NCBI GenBank assembly: GCA_015345905.1
Contig: JADDTR010000005.1
Location: 1,116,001-1,180,000, forward strand
Length of the DNA stretch: 64,000 nt
DNA from: Aotearoamyces nothofagi
Taxonomy: Eukaryota > Ascomycota > Leotiomycetes > Leotiales > Tympanidaceae
Direction of reading: 5' to 3'
Shown: positions 10,723-22,237 of the stretch, one piece after another
Layout: the number at the start of each line of letters is the position of its first letter
How positions within the stretch are numbered: the first letter of the stretch is position 1
Translations under genes and position numbers: made by a program
The notes under the pieces: model-generated
What the model saw: only the letters and a program-made list of their open reading frames with translations
Told to the model about the DNA's origin: nothing
The model's database searches: none

Positions 10723-12560
10723 TCAAAACAGCCACCTCAAGACCTTGACGGCCTTGCCCTTCCAGCCGGGCCTATCCTCGAGCTCGGGCACGTCGCCGGG
10801 CCGCGCGTGATAGACGTCCGTCTCGAGATCCATGTCGTCGAGGGAGACGAACTTGGTCTTCTTGAAAAGCTTCCAGCCGAGGTACATGACGAGCATGATG
10901 GGGAGCTCAATGTAGTAGCTGACAAAGTCGACGCCGCTGAACGAGGGGCTGAAGCTGCTCCAGCCCTGGACGAGGACAATGACGATGTTGAGGAGCACGC
11001 TGAGCCAGGGGCCCCAGGGGTAGGTCCAGTTGGTGTAGGGGAGGAGGTGCGTCTTGCCCTGGCGGGTGAGGGCGGCGCGGAAGCGGAGCGAGGCGATACC
11101 GATGGCGATCCAGGCGAGCTGGTTGGAGACGCCAACGATGTTCTGGAGCCAGGTCCAGGCCTGGCCGGCCCCGGCGAAGCTGATGCCGAAGAGGGCACCC
11201 GAGATGATGCTGGTGGCGACGACGGCAACCCACGGGACCTTGTTGCGGTTGAGGCGGCCGAAGAGTTGAGGTGCGTGGCCCTGCGCGGAGAGGGTGTAGA
11301 GGAGGCGCGTGCCGGCGAAGAGGGCGTGGTTGCCGGCACTGATTACCGAGGTGAGGATGACGGCGTTGATGAAGGAGCCGGCCACGGAAGAGCCGGCCAT
11401 CTCGAAGACGATGGTGAAGGGGGAGGTCGAGGCAGTTTTGGTCGAGAGGTTGGCCGTGTTGTAGGGGACGTTGAGACCGATCAGGAGGATCGAGATGACG
11501 TAGAACAGGAGGATACGCCAGAAGACGTTCTTCACCACGCGCGGCAGGTTCTTGGTTGGGTTCTTTGTCTCGCCAGCCGTGATGGCAATGGATTCAGTGC
11601 CGCCGTCTGAGATGTGTTAGTGGTGATGGAGGACACGAGTCACGTGATACGTACAAGCAAAAGATGCCGTTACAAAAACAGATGCGAAACCACCGATTCC
11701 ACCGACGAATGGCGCATCACCGATATACCAGTATTTGGCACCGATGTAACCGTATCCCTCGTTTCCACCAGCGTTTACAACAATTCCCAAAACGATGAAG
11801 ATCTGATCGTGTTAGTATATATTACCGAACGCATTTTGGTTACAGTATACGTACTGTAATGGTAACAACTTTCAACAAGCTGAGCCAGTATTCAAGCTGA
11901 TGACATAATGTTAGCCGATATCCGAATAGATGTGCATTGCATGAACCCAGAAAGGACGAGTGGGTCCGCTGTAAATGATGGGGTAAAGGTTTGCGTAGAA
12001 CTCACCTCGCCATAAGCCGCCACAGTGATAATATTTGCGACAACAAGGAAACCCCAGAGAATGATGCTGAGAGCATAACTCGGGAAATTCGTATTCCAAT
12101 ACTCGAAGACCAACTGTAATGCGACCAGATCTGCTGCAGTCGAGACAGCGTCGTTGAACCAGTAATTCCACGTGAGGGCGAATCCAAAAGCGTCATCGAC
12201 GAAGCGTCCGGCAAAGGTACAGAAAGACCCTGCAACGGGGATGAAAGCTGCCATCTCGCCCAGCGCCAACATGGTCACAAAGACGATGAAGCCGACAATC
12301 AGATACGCAATCAGCATACTCGCTGGCCCTCCCGTCGCCAGTGATTTTCCTGTTCCTAGAAAGAGGCCTGTGCCGATAGTTCCACCGATGGCAATCATCT
12401 GAACCTGTCGCGCAGACAGCTTGCGCGCGAGACGATCCGCGCCGATATGAGGTTCATGCTTCTCATCGTGCACATCTGTCGGCAGGCCGTTCTTCTCGAT
12501 GTCATGATGCTTGCCCAGGCCGTGACCGAGACCATCCCCCAACTCGAGGCTATCTCCCAT
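10723..12560 (-). CDS. Amino-acid permease, fungal YAT/APC family
   Basis: Four exons on the minus strand (12560-12006, 11896-11855, 11802-11655, 11606-10723) keep the frame and encode 542 residues. This is a plasma-membrane proton-coupled amino-acid carrier. The first transmembrane segment carries the APC signature MIAIGGTIGTGLFLGTG near residue 55, followed by GGPASMLIAYLIVGF and the ALGEMAAFIPVAGSF segment. The YGE-LEYWLSLLKVVTI junction is rebuilt exactly by the splice model, as is YGGTESIAITAGETKNPTKN. About 12 hydrophobic segments are visible and both tails are hydrophilic. Substrate is not predictable. The last exon is much richer in G and C at third positions than the first three, which creates long spurious open frames on the opposite strand. 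A GATA-type or amino-acid-responsive promoter was not identified. Confidence 0.93.
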
Positions 12561-13581
12561 GTTGAATCAGAGTATCTAGACCCGTATATAGCCGAATTCA
12601 CGAATCCCAACGTGAGCGTCTAAAGTAGTATTCCAGCAGCAGAAGAATCTGGAAGAATTCCAGAGGACGGGATAAGAATATGGGCGATTCAAGACGACTT
12701 GATTTATAAGCACCGAAATGCCAGAAAAGGAAAAAAAACCAACTTTCCTGCTCATCCTGATCACCTGCAAGCACGCAATGCGGCATCTTCACGGTGCTGA
12801 CTGTTGCCGTGATGGCTGCCGACTGGTAAGTGGGCGCACGGCAAGACTATTACGTTCGGCTTGCGATTGCGTGCTCGCCAAAAGCGCGGTAAGGCACTGC
12901 CGCGCCCTTGAAATTGGAAAGTCGCATCATGAGTACGTACCATGAGGCGAGATTTTTCGAGGTAATTTTTTATGAGGATGAAGATATCGAAATGTAGTAG
13001 TGAGGGTGTGGAGAATGCGCTGGGATGCTGGGATGCGCAATAAACGCAGGGGGGCATCGGCATGGGATTGTTGGAGGGGAATTGGAATTGGCTGAATCAA
13101 GTAGCCGAGCTAATCGCGAGTGCGCCCGGCTGGAAGGCGTCATCGTTTAGCGACTTTGAGCCGCCATTTCGCCTGGCGGGAAGGGAGGGGAGCAATGTCA
13201 CGTGGCTAGATCAGGTGACGAAAACCAGAATTGATGCGTTTTATAAGAAGAAGCGTCACGGGACCAGCCGGGATCAGCCGAGGGACCCAGATGACGCTGT
13301 GATGCTTCATGAACGAGGGTCTAAACGTTCTAAGGCCGGAAGAAAGGTCGGAAGAAAGAGCTGGGGCGTGGAAGCTGAAGGCGATGCGCGGTAAGCGAGT
13401 GTCACCTAACGCTGCTGATATATGTGATGCCTGGAGGGCCTAAGGATTTATTCATGTTTGTATACTGAGGGAGGATAGAGATGCTGAATTGAATGAAGAT
13501 GGTGCACGTGAAGATAGAGATACTAAGACGCACGGGAAGGTAGATATATTAAAGTCACATGTGATCCACATATCATGTTGT
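12561..13581. other. Intergenic region upstream of the permease
   Basis: Promoter side of the permease. An open frame of about 110 codons at 13062-13394 has no resemblance to a known family and is probably chance. Nothing else is seen. Confidence 0.4.
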
Positions 13582-14070
13582 AGCTCGGCTAGAGTAGAGA
13601 AAAGTTCCGCTACAGTAGAAAAGGTCGACTAAGTAGAGAATTGGACCCATTTAAACCCTTGCTAGACAATTTGATAGTGTATATAAATTGAGTATATACC
13701 GAGTATATTCTCAATTCCTAGAGTCCTGTTCTAGAGAATAATTCCAGAGTACTGATCACCAAATACTCGCTAATTTGTAGAATTTCAGGATATTGATTAC
13801 TAAATACTGTAATTTCAGTTGCTGATTTGTGGAGTTCTAGAGTACTGATCACCAAATATTGTAGTTTTAGTCGCTAATTTGTAGAGTTTTAGGGCACTGA
13901 TCACTAAATATTACAATTTCAGTTGCTAACTTGAAGACCTTAAGGGATTTAGAACTATAATATACTAGTAACTAATCTAGCTAGCCTCAGGTTGAACTCG
14001 GCTAAGTAGAGAATTAGTGGATGTGTGGATCTCTTTCTCTACTGTAGCGGAACTGTACTGTAGCCGAGCT
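13582..14070. mobile_element. Small non-coding TIR element (MITE-like)
   Basis: The left end begins AGCTCGGCTAGAGTAGAG and the right end, read on the other strand, begins AGCTCGGCTACAGTACAG; both continue with TTCCGCTACAGTAG. A second block (CTAAGTAGAGAATT) occurs at both ends in direct orientation. The element is about 490 bp, AT-rich and has no coding capacity. Inverted ends, small size and lack of genes fit a miniature inverted-repeat element. I could not define a target-site duplication, so the family is unknown. Confidence 0.6.
13751..13947 (+). repeat. Four-copy minisatellite (about 52 bp per unit) inside the TIR element
   Basis: Units start at about 13751, 13792, 13844 and 13896 with variants of ACTGATCACCAAATA and continue with TTTCAGTYGCTAATTTG-like sequence. 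The first unit is about 11 bp shorter. The copies have diverged by scattered substitutions, so the array is not recent. Confidence 0.75.
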
Positions 14071-15078
14071 GAGACCCCCTCTCCGCTCCATACCCCACAC
14101 AATCAGTTTGCCGTCACGTGATGAACCCTCCCACGAAGCCCAAGAATGAATGTCTCGAATCTCATCGCCAGCCCTCCCCTCTGCCGCTTCTCACGTTGTT
14201 TATCGGCACTCGACATCCCATTTGCCCTCGCTCCCTTCACGTCCTCCACGGCATGCTCGGTCCATACCTTACCATCACGGCCCCCCGACTCGGATACTGA
14301 GATATAGGGTTAGCCGCAAATGGACCCCAGCATGCTAGAGAGCAGAGCAGAGCTATGTGCCGCATCGCTGAAATTCCAAACACGCAACACCAAATCGTCG
14401 CGGTTGAGTGGGGTTTATGCGTGTTTGGGAGTCCTGAATGTGGTTGTTCGAGAGGGAGGTGATTTGTTGGCAGAGGGAGAGAGTCTTGCATGTAAAAGGG
14501 TCATTGATCTTATATGCCGGCTTACGAGGTTACACAAGAGACATGAATCCCGCAGTCTCAATTCGTCCAAAGTGATTACTGAATCACTGATGATTCCAAT
14601 GAACCGTCTCCATAAAGCAGTGCCGAGGTTCAAAAAGGTTGTTAGAGTAGCATCTTGAAAATCGTTTGGACCGATTGAGTGTGCAAAATTAGACATTGAG
14701 AAGAGCAGTGCCAGATAGGGTAGCCTAATAGTGAAAGCTAAAGCAGGGACTAACATAGCATCGTGCACGGGATTACAGACCTATCTATACCTTCCATCTG
14801 GGAGCGCTTTATCTTCTATTTTGTTATCATATTGATTATGTTGAAATCTGAGGGCCAGTACCGGTCAGTCAATAAAGCAATGCCTTAGGCAGTAGTAGGG
14901 GGAGCCACCTTAAGTGGTATTCCCACCAACCTGTAACTTAAGCCTTAAGCTCGCAAGCAAGCAACATCAACTACAAAACACCGCAGCTCACAACAGATTA
15001 TATAAGCGAATTCCATGGATTGACCCTCCGACGTTGTCATAAACTCGCCCTGCAACGAGACTTGTATCAATCACAGGT
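14071..15078. other. Intergenic region upstream of the arsenic-group bZIP gene
   Basis: No gene is recognised. The last 150 bases are probably promoter and leader. A half site resembling the palindrome found before ACR3 (CCTAATAG) lies near 14724. Confidence 0.4.
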
Positions 15079-16058
15079 ATGCTACCATCTACAAAGAAAA
15101 AAGCAAGTATGCCTTGACGTTACTCATGAAGAAGGCGATAGCTAATTGAACAACCAACCAGGCTGCTACACTAACCCGCGTCCGCAACAATCAGCGCCGC
15201 TGCCGCGCTCGCAAACGCGAGTACGTCGCCGAGCTCGAGAAAAAGATACAGGATATGCAAGCTGCTGTCGCGCAAGCCAGCGCCCAAAAGCCCAATGATG
15301 TAGCGAAGAGACTCGAGGCTGAGAATCGTCGACTGCAGCAGTCCGTCTCTCAGCTCGAACAGAAGAGACAGGATCAACGGGCTGCTGCGACGCTAGCAGA
15401 AACGGAGAGCCAGAATACAATACATCGACTTGAGGATGAGAATGGAGAGCTGCGGGAGATGCTTGCACGAGCAGATTTTGGCCAGTTTCAACTTTTAGCA
15501 GGATTGGAAAAGAGCGGCGGAAATCTGGAACTTGGAGATCACGGCAACTCTGCGGATGGACAGTCCCTTCCCCCACCAGTCCAAGACGAGCTCGTCTCAA
15601 TGCCAGACACTTTGGTTTCCAACACATCTACAAACTTCGAAGACCTTCTCGGTGCTCCGTTCCTAGATCCTCCGGTGGGCCTGTTTGACATAATCGATTC
15701 TAATTATGACAATCTCGGCGATGTTACACCAGCTACAGCACGAACTATAGATGGAGTATCCGACTGCTGCCCCTCAAACTTAACGTCTGACTGTGGACAC
15801 GGGTGGCCATCAGTTATGGACTCGTTCACTTCTGACCAATCTCGGCTCTCTAGTATAGGTAGTTCGAATTCTGATAGCGATACAACCTTATGCTCCGTAG
15901 CCTACGATCTTTTACGGCAACACAACAATAGAGGACTCGATATGATTGAAATCGGTATACGCTTATGGAACGGTTTTCGAAAGGCCAGTAAAGACGGTGA
16001 AGGCTGCAAAGTAGAGAACAGGCTGCTATTCAGTGTCCTGGAATATATTAGTGGCTGA
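15079..16058 (+). CDS. bZIP transcription factor next to arsenic-resistance genes
   Basis: Exon 1 (15079-15102) codes MLPSTKKK and exon 2 (15162-16058) continues with AATLTRVRNNQRRCRARKRE. The 59-nt intron starts with GC, not GT (AAA|GCAAGT) and ends with CCAG; no GT choice in the neighbourhood keeps the frame. The 306-residue product has the basic region immediately at the N-terminus (RVRNNQRRCRARKREYVAEL), a leucine-zipper-type coil with further coiled coil to about residue 130, and a Ser/Asp-rich C-terminal part. It should act as a nuclear DNA-binding regulator. It converges on ArsH with only 76 bp between the coding ends, and ACR3 is close by, so control of the arsenic response is a reasonable inference, by analogy with yeast Yap8, but it is not an obvious Yap8 sequence homologue. 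Confidence 0.82.
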
Positions 16059-16134
16059 CACCACGACTCCGGCGCACGCCTATATCGCAATCATTAATCT
16101 TATGACGCCTTTCTTTGAGAAATCGTATAGTCCT

Positions 16135-17253
16135 TCAAATCTTCCCGACCTCAACACCATTTACCGCTCCGTCTCCCTTCTTCTCTGCATGCTCCGTTCT
16201 CTCACTCCACCGATCACCAAACAGCCCAAAATGGGGCCTTATCAAAATCGTATATTTCACAAATTCCTCCATACAATCTACAAGCCTCATCCTATTCCCG
16301 CTCGCGATCATTCGACTGCTCCCTTCGACCGGATCACTTACGTCTTCGTTTGTAAACTGGGTATATGCCTTCGGCACCGACGACTGATTCGGGATAACGA
16401 ACATACGCATCCAACGCCCCAGTATCCGCAGCGAGTTCACTGCATTGAATGACTGCGATCCACCGGACACCTCTGCGACGGCGAGGGTGCGGCCTTGAGT
16501 CGGGCGTACAGATCCAACAGAGAGGGGGATCCAGTCGATCTGGTTCTTGAAGACGGCGGTCTATCAGATGTGAGCGGAAGAACAGCATGAGCTGTTTGCG
16601 AGCATAGATGTAGGAGGAGTGACAGACCAGAGTACCATGCTGCTCAGGGGAAATCCATACTTGACCATCGCTCCAGCGGCTGAGATCACGCAACTCTTGC
16701 ACCTTCTGATGCTCGTGCTGAACATCGTCCTTAATAGGCAGGCCGGTAGGATCGAAGACACGAACATCGCAGCCGAGGTGAAAGAGGATGCGTGAGGCTT
16801 CGAAGGCGAGGAGCCGTGAGTAAGATCTGTATACCCATAGGCAATTAGCCTCGCTCCTATACTTCCATATCCCTTCCTAGCTGCTCCTCTATCTATCACC
16901 CAGAACAAAACCTCAACGCAAAGGGAAAGCGCCCCAATATGTTATAAAACCCACTTCTTCCTTAAGCTCCCATATAGCACCAGCACCTTAAGCCGTTCTC
17001 CCGTTGTACGTATATCCGCCTCCGCCATCTTCACCACCGTGCTGAGTTCTAACCTACTGACCCAATCGGTGACCATAATCTGCTTGTCGAGAAGGAAAGG
17101 CCGGTACATCTCTCGCACGACAGGGTCGTCGTATTCTTCGGTCAAAGCGAGAGAGCGGTAGGCATATGAAGGGTCGACAGGTGATGGTGGAACGATACGC
17201 ATAGCTGATGTGTTGTTAAGGTCGCCGTTTATAGTGATGCTCGTACTTGCCAT
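16135..17253 (-). CDS. arsH: ArsH-type NADPH-dependent FMN reductase (arsenical resistance)
   Basis: Three exons (17253-16955, 16826-16628, 16560-16135) encode 307 residues. ArsH is a flavodoxin-like FMN protein that oxidises or detoxifies trivalent organoarsenicals and reduces quinones with NADPH. Visible family segments are [19 protein letters not shown] (FMN phosphate loop), [46 protein letters not shown], and [19 protein letters not shown] followed by [11 protein letters not shown]. The N-terminal extension [18 protein letters not shown] is also typical. The first intron (128 nt) begins GTGGGT. The gene is tandem with ACR3, which lies upstream on the same strand, and converges with the bZIP gene. 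No interruption is visible. Confidence 0.93.
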
Positions 17254-18014
17254 GGCGGCGAGGGAGTTTAGTTGTTGAGATGGAGCTGGGAAGGTATGGC
17301 GATGGTGCTGGCCCGTGACGTGAAAAGTGGCAGGCGGTACTGGAGAGGCCCATCGTCAAACCTTGCAGAAACGAACGTAGATGAGATATGTATCTGTATA
17401 TACACATATAGAAACGTGTCTGGCACTTACTCTTTGCACTGCCAAAATGGCGATATGCCCCTTCCTATTTGAAGTTCCTGGCGAGAAATCAGAGCAGCGA
17501 ATGTAGTCGTGTTGAGCAGCAGTACGAGATGGCGGATGTAACTGTACGTATAGAAGTAGAAGTGCTCTCGAGGTCTGAAGCCGAGAGCAGAAGCCATCTG
17601 TATTGACAGCCGTCGCCGCCTTTGCATGTCACCAATGCTACTGCTGATATGTCACTCTCGGGCGCTGATTGGCCGCTGGGTTTTGACAGAGATCCCACGG
17701 TGCTGCACGATTGCAGTGCGATGACTATTGGTGCTTACGAATATCTGATTGGATTGGCTCAATGAGACGTTAGCAATCTCCTGCATACGTGACGGTGACC
17801 TTCCGATCTTGGCGCCCTGATGCTCAAGCAATTCGCTACTGGTGTCCCTGATGACACACTGAAAGAAGGGGCGGAAACAGGACAGATGTTGATCCTTCAA
17901 TGTTACCATTGTATATACTTCTACGTAATATATTATATGCAATAGAATTAGCCCAGCTACATCTAATTATGCTACGCAAGAGCCTCTACGCAAATCAAAT
18001 TACATGCCTCCTCA
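17254..18014. other. Intergenic region between ACR3 and ArsH (ArsH promoter)
   Basis: Contains the 3' flank of ACR3 and presumably the promoter of ArsH. I saw no copy of the palindrome found before ACR3 and no gene. Confidence 0.45.
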
Positions 18015-19406
18015 TCAGTCCTCCCAGGCCCTCCTCTGCGCAATCCACTTCACCAGATATACAAGTCCGAGCAGTACAGGTACTTCGATGAGAGGCCCAA
18101 CGGTAGCCGCCAACGCCTGGTCGCTATTCGCACCAAACGTCGCTACAGCCACAGCAATGGCCAGCTCGAAATTGTTACTCGCAGCCGTGAAGCTCTGCGT
18201 CGCTGCCACCTTGTACCCATACCTTAGCTTACGAGTAACCAGCAGCGTAAATGAGAACATCACGGCGAAATATACCACCAGTGGTGCGGCAACGCGGATG
18301 ACGGAGACGATCTGGTTTACGACCTGATGCCCTTGCGACGCAAAGAGCACAAGGATCGTGAATAGGAGGCCGACGAGAGACCAGGGGGTTGCGAAGCGCA
18401 GGAAGACAGTGCTGTAGAATTCTAGCCCGGCGAGCTTGACGAGGGCGAAGCGCGTAAGGATTGCGGCGGCGAGGGGAATACCAAGGAAAACAGCAACGGA
18501 GGTGGCGACGGTTGAGTATGAGACGCTGACGCCTGGACCTGCACGAGGGATGACTCTGATGAAGAGGAGTGCAAGTGGGGCAAAGAGGATTATTTGGAGG
18601 AAGGTGTTTACGGTGACGAGGATGGCGCAGTATTCGCTGTCGCCGCCGGCCTAGAGGATTGAACTGTCAGTGTGGTCGCAGCGGTTTGGGGGTTTAGGAG
18701 CAGTGATGCACCAGTCCGGTCCAGATCAAAACCATGGCTATACACCTAGCGATGCCCACGAGAATAAGGCCTTCTCGCAATCCTTGCTTGTCGGGTAGAA
18801 AAGCCCACGCAAGAGCCATCTGAATCTGTCAGCAGCTGCTCCGAGCAGAAGGGAGGTCCCAACTTGCCATTATCAGTGGCGCGACAATCCAATTCATGAC
18901 GATGCTGAACCCGATCTGGATCCAGATCTCGCGCTTCCTCAAGACGTAGTGCAGGGACTCGTACTGCACTTTACAGAGAATGGGATACATCATGACGAGC
19001 AACCCGATCGCTGCCACGATTCTTAGCACGGTCTTTCGACAGACATGGGAGTGGACAGCTGACCGATTGGAATAGATACGCCAGCAAACTTTCCTTTCTG
19101 GAGAGCAGGGCCTACGTTTTCGACGAAGTTGCCGAGTAGGATACCGATGAGCATAGCAAGAAAGATCCATAAGGCTAGGAAACGGTCTAGGATCCCCAGC
19201 GACTTGAAGGCCGAGTCTTTCTTGTTCTCATTGGCAGCCACGTTGTCTGCGGGGGTTTGTTCCTCGATGTCTCGAGGATTGTTGTTGGGAGTGTTGCTGC
19301 CGATCAAGGATCGATCTGGTGCTGGAGGATTGGCAGCTCGGGCCTCTTGTTTGTCCATCATTGCAGACTCAGTCATCGTTGGCAATCGTTCCTGGAAGAT
19401 GGGCAT
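18015..19406 (-). CDS. ACR3: ACR3-type arsenite efflux transporter
   Basis: Four exons (19406-19064, 19010-18868, 18819-18712, 18650-18015) encode 409 residues with ten hydrophobic segments of the bile/arsenite/riboflavin transporter superfamily. ACR3 exports arsenite, and in yeast antimonite, across the plasma membrane. Family segments are DRFLALWIFLAMLIGILLGN, IGLLVMMYPILCKVQYE, WIVAPLIM-MALAWAFLPD, the GIARCIAMVLIWTGL segment with the conserved essential cysteine, FAPLALLFI, and QSFTAASNNFELAIAVAVATFG with the conserved glutamate. Intron 2 (18867-18820) is a GC-AG intron (GCAAGT); introns 1 and 3 are GT-AG. The hydrophilic head of about 75 residues is usual for fungal members. A second ATG at codon 11 could be the true start. 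Together with ArsH and the bZIP gene it forms an arsenic-resistance group; no arsenate reductase is seen nearby. Confidence 0.95.
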
Positions 19407-19511
19407 GTTTGAAGAGGAGTAGTAGAGTGGCGGACGGACTGCGTATACGTGTTGGGCCAGCTTGTCGCTGGGTTGGTCTCAAAGTTAGTGTTTCCAGCTG
19501 GAGCTGAGCAA

Positions 19512-19529
19512 TCCTAATAGATATTAGGA
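19512..19529. promoter_or_regulatory. Perfect palindrome upstream of ACR3, candidate regulator site
   Basis: TCCTAATAGATATTAGGA consists of two exact 8-bp inverted arms around GA and ends about 105 bp before the ACR3 ATG. Dimeric regulators such as bZIP proteins bind sites of this symmetry, and the yeast Yap8 site before ACR3 is likewise an AT-rich pseudo-palindrome. The link to the neighbouring bZIP gene is inference. Confidence 0.45.
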
Positions 19530-21623
19530 GAAAGAGTTTATACTGCACAGAAACTATAGCTTAGTAGAGAGATCACTAGAAGTTGTCACCCTTTATATAG
19601 CCAGACAACGAATGAACAGCGGGCGGTGACATGCTGTCTACTCGCCTGCTGGCCTACTCGCCTGCTGGCCTGCTCGTCGCTAAACAACGCAAGCCAAAAA
19701 AAGCGCTGATACAATCTCTTCTAGGGCCTTCTCAATGCTGCCCCCTTCTAGACCAAGAATTCTAGACTTCCATTTCCTCGGCAGCAGTGGTCGTAGATGA
19801 GATCGATGTTGCGTTGGAACCGGAGTAGCGAATAGAGCAAAGAGGTCACTGCACAGGCCAATCAATGGTGCCAGGCCTATTTAAGCTCAGCCAACCAGCG
19901 CCTGGCAGTGACATACCATTCAACGTCACGTGAAACCCGAGTATCTCCTCGACCCCCTCGACTTCTATACCTTTATAGCCGCTCGAGGCTATTAGTTTCC
20001 TACTCTTGGAACTATAATTACTACTCTGCATTTTGACCTTGGCTGCCTTAGCATACAGCCGTAAAATGTATCTGAAATCTTAAATCTCTATCTTCTTGTC
20101 CTCTGGCCCTCGTTGCCGTTGCTCAGTCGCATCAAAGATAGATCGTCATACAGCAGTACTACTACCGCCAGCAAAGAGCGCAGGCATGCATCTTGATATG
20201 CGCCATACCTAACCGTCAAAACAGCACCGATTCGCTCCATTACTTGTGCTGATCTTCTGCGGTTGTATGAGCTTCGTGCTGGTAGATATAAGAAGGACTG
20301 GCCATGAGGTTCGTTTCCCATTCTTGTCTTTGCATTTTGCCAGTGGATTTGCTTTTCAAATTTACCGCTGTGTTTCTTTTCCGACTCGTTACCCCGGGAT
20401 TGTTATTCCGATACAAAATGATAATCAAAGCACTTTACAAGGGGGCACGACTAAAGGCTCTATCAACCACCCCGTACAGAGCCTCTACGACTTCCTCCCA
20501 ATACCATATACGCTCTTCTCGAAAGCTAATCTCTATACCGTTATCTGCTACTATAGTAAGCTACCCTAAATTTCAGCCTTCCACCTCAGCGCGTGTACTA
20601 GTGGTTGGTAATACTGAGGGTCTTCGCCGCGACAACCGCGCTGGTTCGTAATTTATCATGTGGAGAAGTCTCGGAAATCGAGGCAAAGTATAACTCTACT
20701 CGGGGCATCTATGCTTGGGTTGCTGGTAGGGACGAGTCCACGGTCCTGTAGCGTTCTGCAGTCCCATTTCAAAGTGGGAGCAGAGCAGTATTCGTAACTT
20801 ATCGGCCGTCAACTACGACAATACCGCAGCGCGAACTCGTGTATAAGGGCTACAGCCTCTTCGGACTAAAACAAGCACTGCACCCAGCGGTCCAAAGACT
20901 GGGGCCGGGAAGGCAGGCACGGAGGGGATGGGGTGCGCTCCGCTGCGGCACCAGCGCTTTAGTTGCACCGGCACCGGCACGGGAACATCATCGTGCCTTC
21001 ATCGAAGAATGAGGGCGTTGAGTTGAGACAACTAATGTGAGTGTTGAGACTTTGCGTGTTCAAGAACGCGACAAATGCGATAATGCGCCCTTTAATCCAT
21101 TCGGCCACTAGCACTCGATTGCCAGCCGCAGGATGCTTTCAGCGCGGATTCTTTCCAAATTCCACTTGAAGTTTGATTTTCGATTCATTTGTTCGCATTA
21201 CCTCTCTAGGGCTTCTGGCTCCTATTTCGTGACACAGGGGAAAGCGATGCGGCAGGTGAAATGTGATGTGCTGAATGAGGCTTGCTTGAGATGCGATCTG
21301 GCTAAGGAATAATGCAATGCAGGCACTATCCTCAGCGGAAGGAGTGGAGGGACAGAAGTCAGGGAACCAGCAGCAGTTGTTGGAGTCGAGCAGTGGGCTG
21401 GCTTCGCTGTACACCTTTATTGTTGACACGGAGGGTGTGAAACCTATTATCGCAGTTCCGATTTATCAAAGAATTGGCCTGCCTCTATCGACTACGACCT
21501 GCTCTACAGACCCGATCCAGCACAGTTCTCATGTCTCCATAAAGGTAAAATCCACGGATTAAGCTCTCCCCGCCAAATGGCAAACTTGCCGGCAGCTATC
21601 GCGATTCGATGCCCAAAGGAATG
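19530..21623. other. Gene-poor region
   Basis: No gene is recognised. A short direct repeat (ACTCGCCTGCTGGCCT, twice in about 35 bp) lies near 19640-19665. Open frames here are short and unlike any known family. Confidence 0.45.
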
Positions 21624-22237
21624 TAGGGACCAGTATCAAAATGAATCAAATGAATCAAAATACAACCATGCTATTTCTCCAGCCAACTGCATAGGATCCT
21701 CACCCCGGATTGCCAAGCTCAGGGCGGGAATGAGTGGCGACGATCCGGTAGACACAACATAGTCCGGGGGCACTTGTCGCTAAATCAACTGTGGGCATTT
21801 TGGTATGGGTGTTTGGGTATTTTAGGTATTTTAGGTTTTAATTAGCCTTCCCTTACATGTGCCCAGACATTCCATCTCGATCGGCGCCTCAAACCCGCCA
21901 CGCATATCTCTCAAGCTGTCACATTGTTGCTCTACTTGCTAGAAACGGTTGTTTGTGGTCATATCCAACACGTCTATCCAGTAACAGCTAGCCACTTTCC
22001 TTTGCCGGACAGCCCATAACGAGGCCTACTCTGTACCCGAACTCTATCATTGCCTGTTGAGACAGTGCTGTCAACACCTACAATGCCCGGGATCAAGCGT
22101 ATTCGAAGGGGGCTCATTCCCGCCCCGAGCTTGGCAATCTGGGGTGAGGATCCTATGCAGCTGGCGCTTTGGAGAAAGTATTTGGTTGTATTTTGATGTA
22201 TTTTGATTCGTTTGATTCATTTTGATACTGGTCCCTA
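21624..22237. repeat. Inverted repeat with arms of about 110-125 bp around a 380-bp spacer
   Basis: Arm 21624-21734 is the reverse complement of 22113-22237 with scattered differences and a small indel. Shared blocks include TAGGGACCAGTATCAAAATG, ATAGGATCCTCACCCC and GCCAAGCTC. Each arm contains a GAATCAAA-type short tandem motif. The spacer has no coding capacity. This could be a non-autonomous DNA element or a fold-back structure; no family is assigned. Confidence 0.7.

Noticed and set aside
10807-11610. Open frame of 267 codons on the plus strand across the permease
   Set aside because: It lies antisense to a well-supported permease exon; its composition (Glu, Asp, Gly, Ala, Val) is the mirror of GC-rich third positions, and it has no family features.
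13062-13394. Possible 110-residue protein
   Set aside because: No similarity to a known family, no supporting splice or context signal, and a length within chance for this region.
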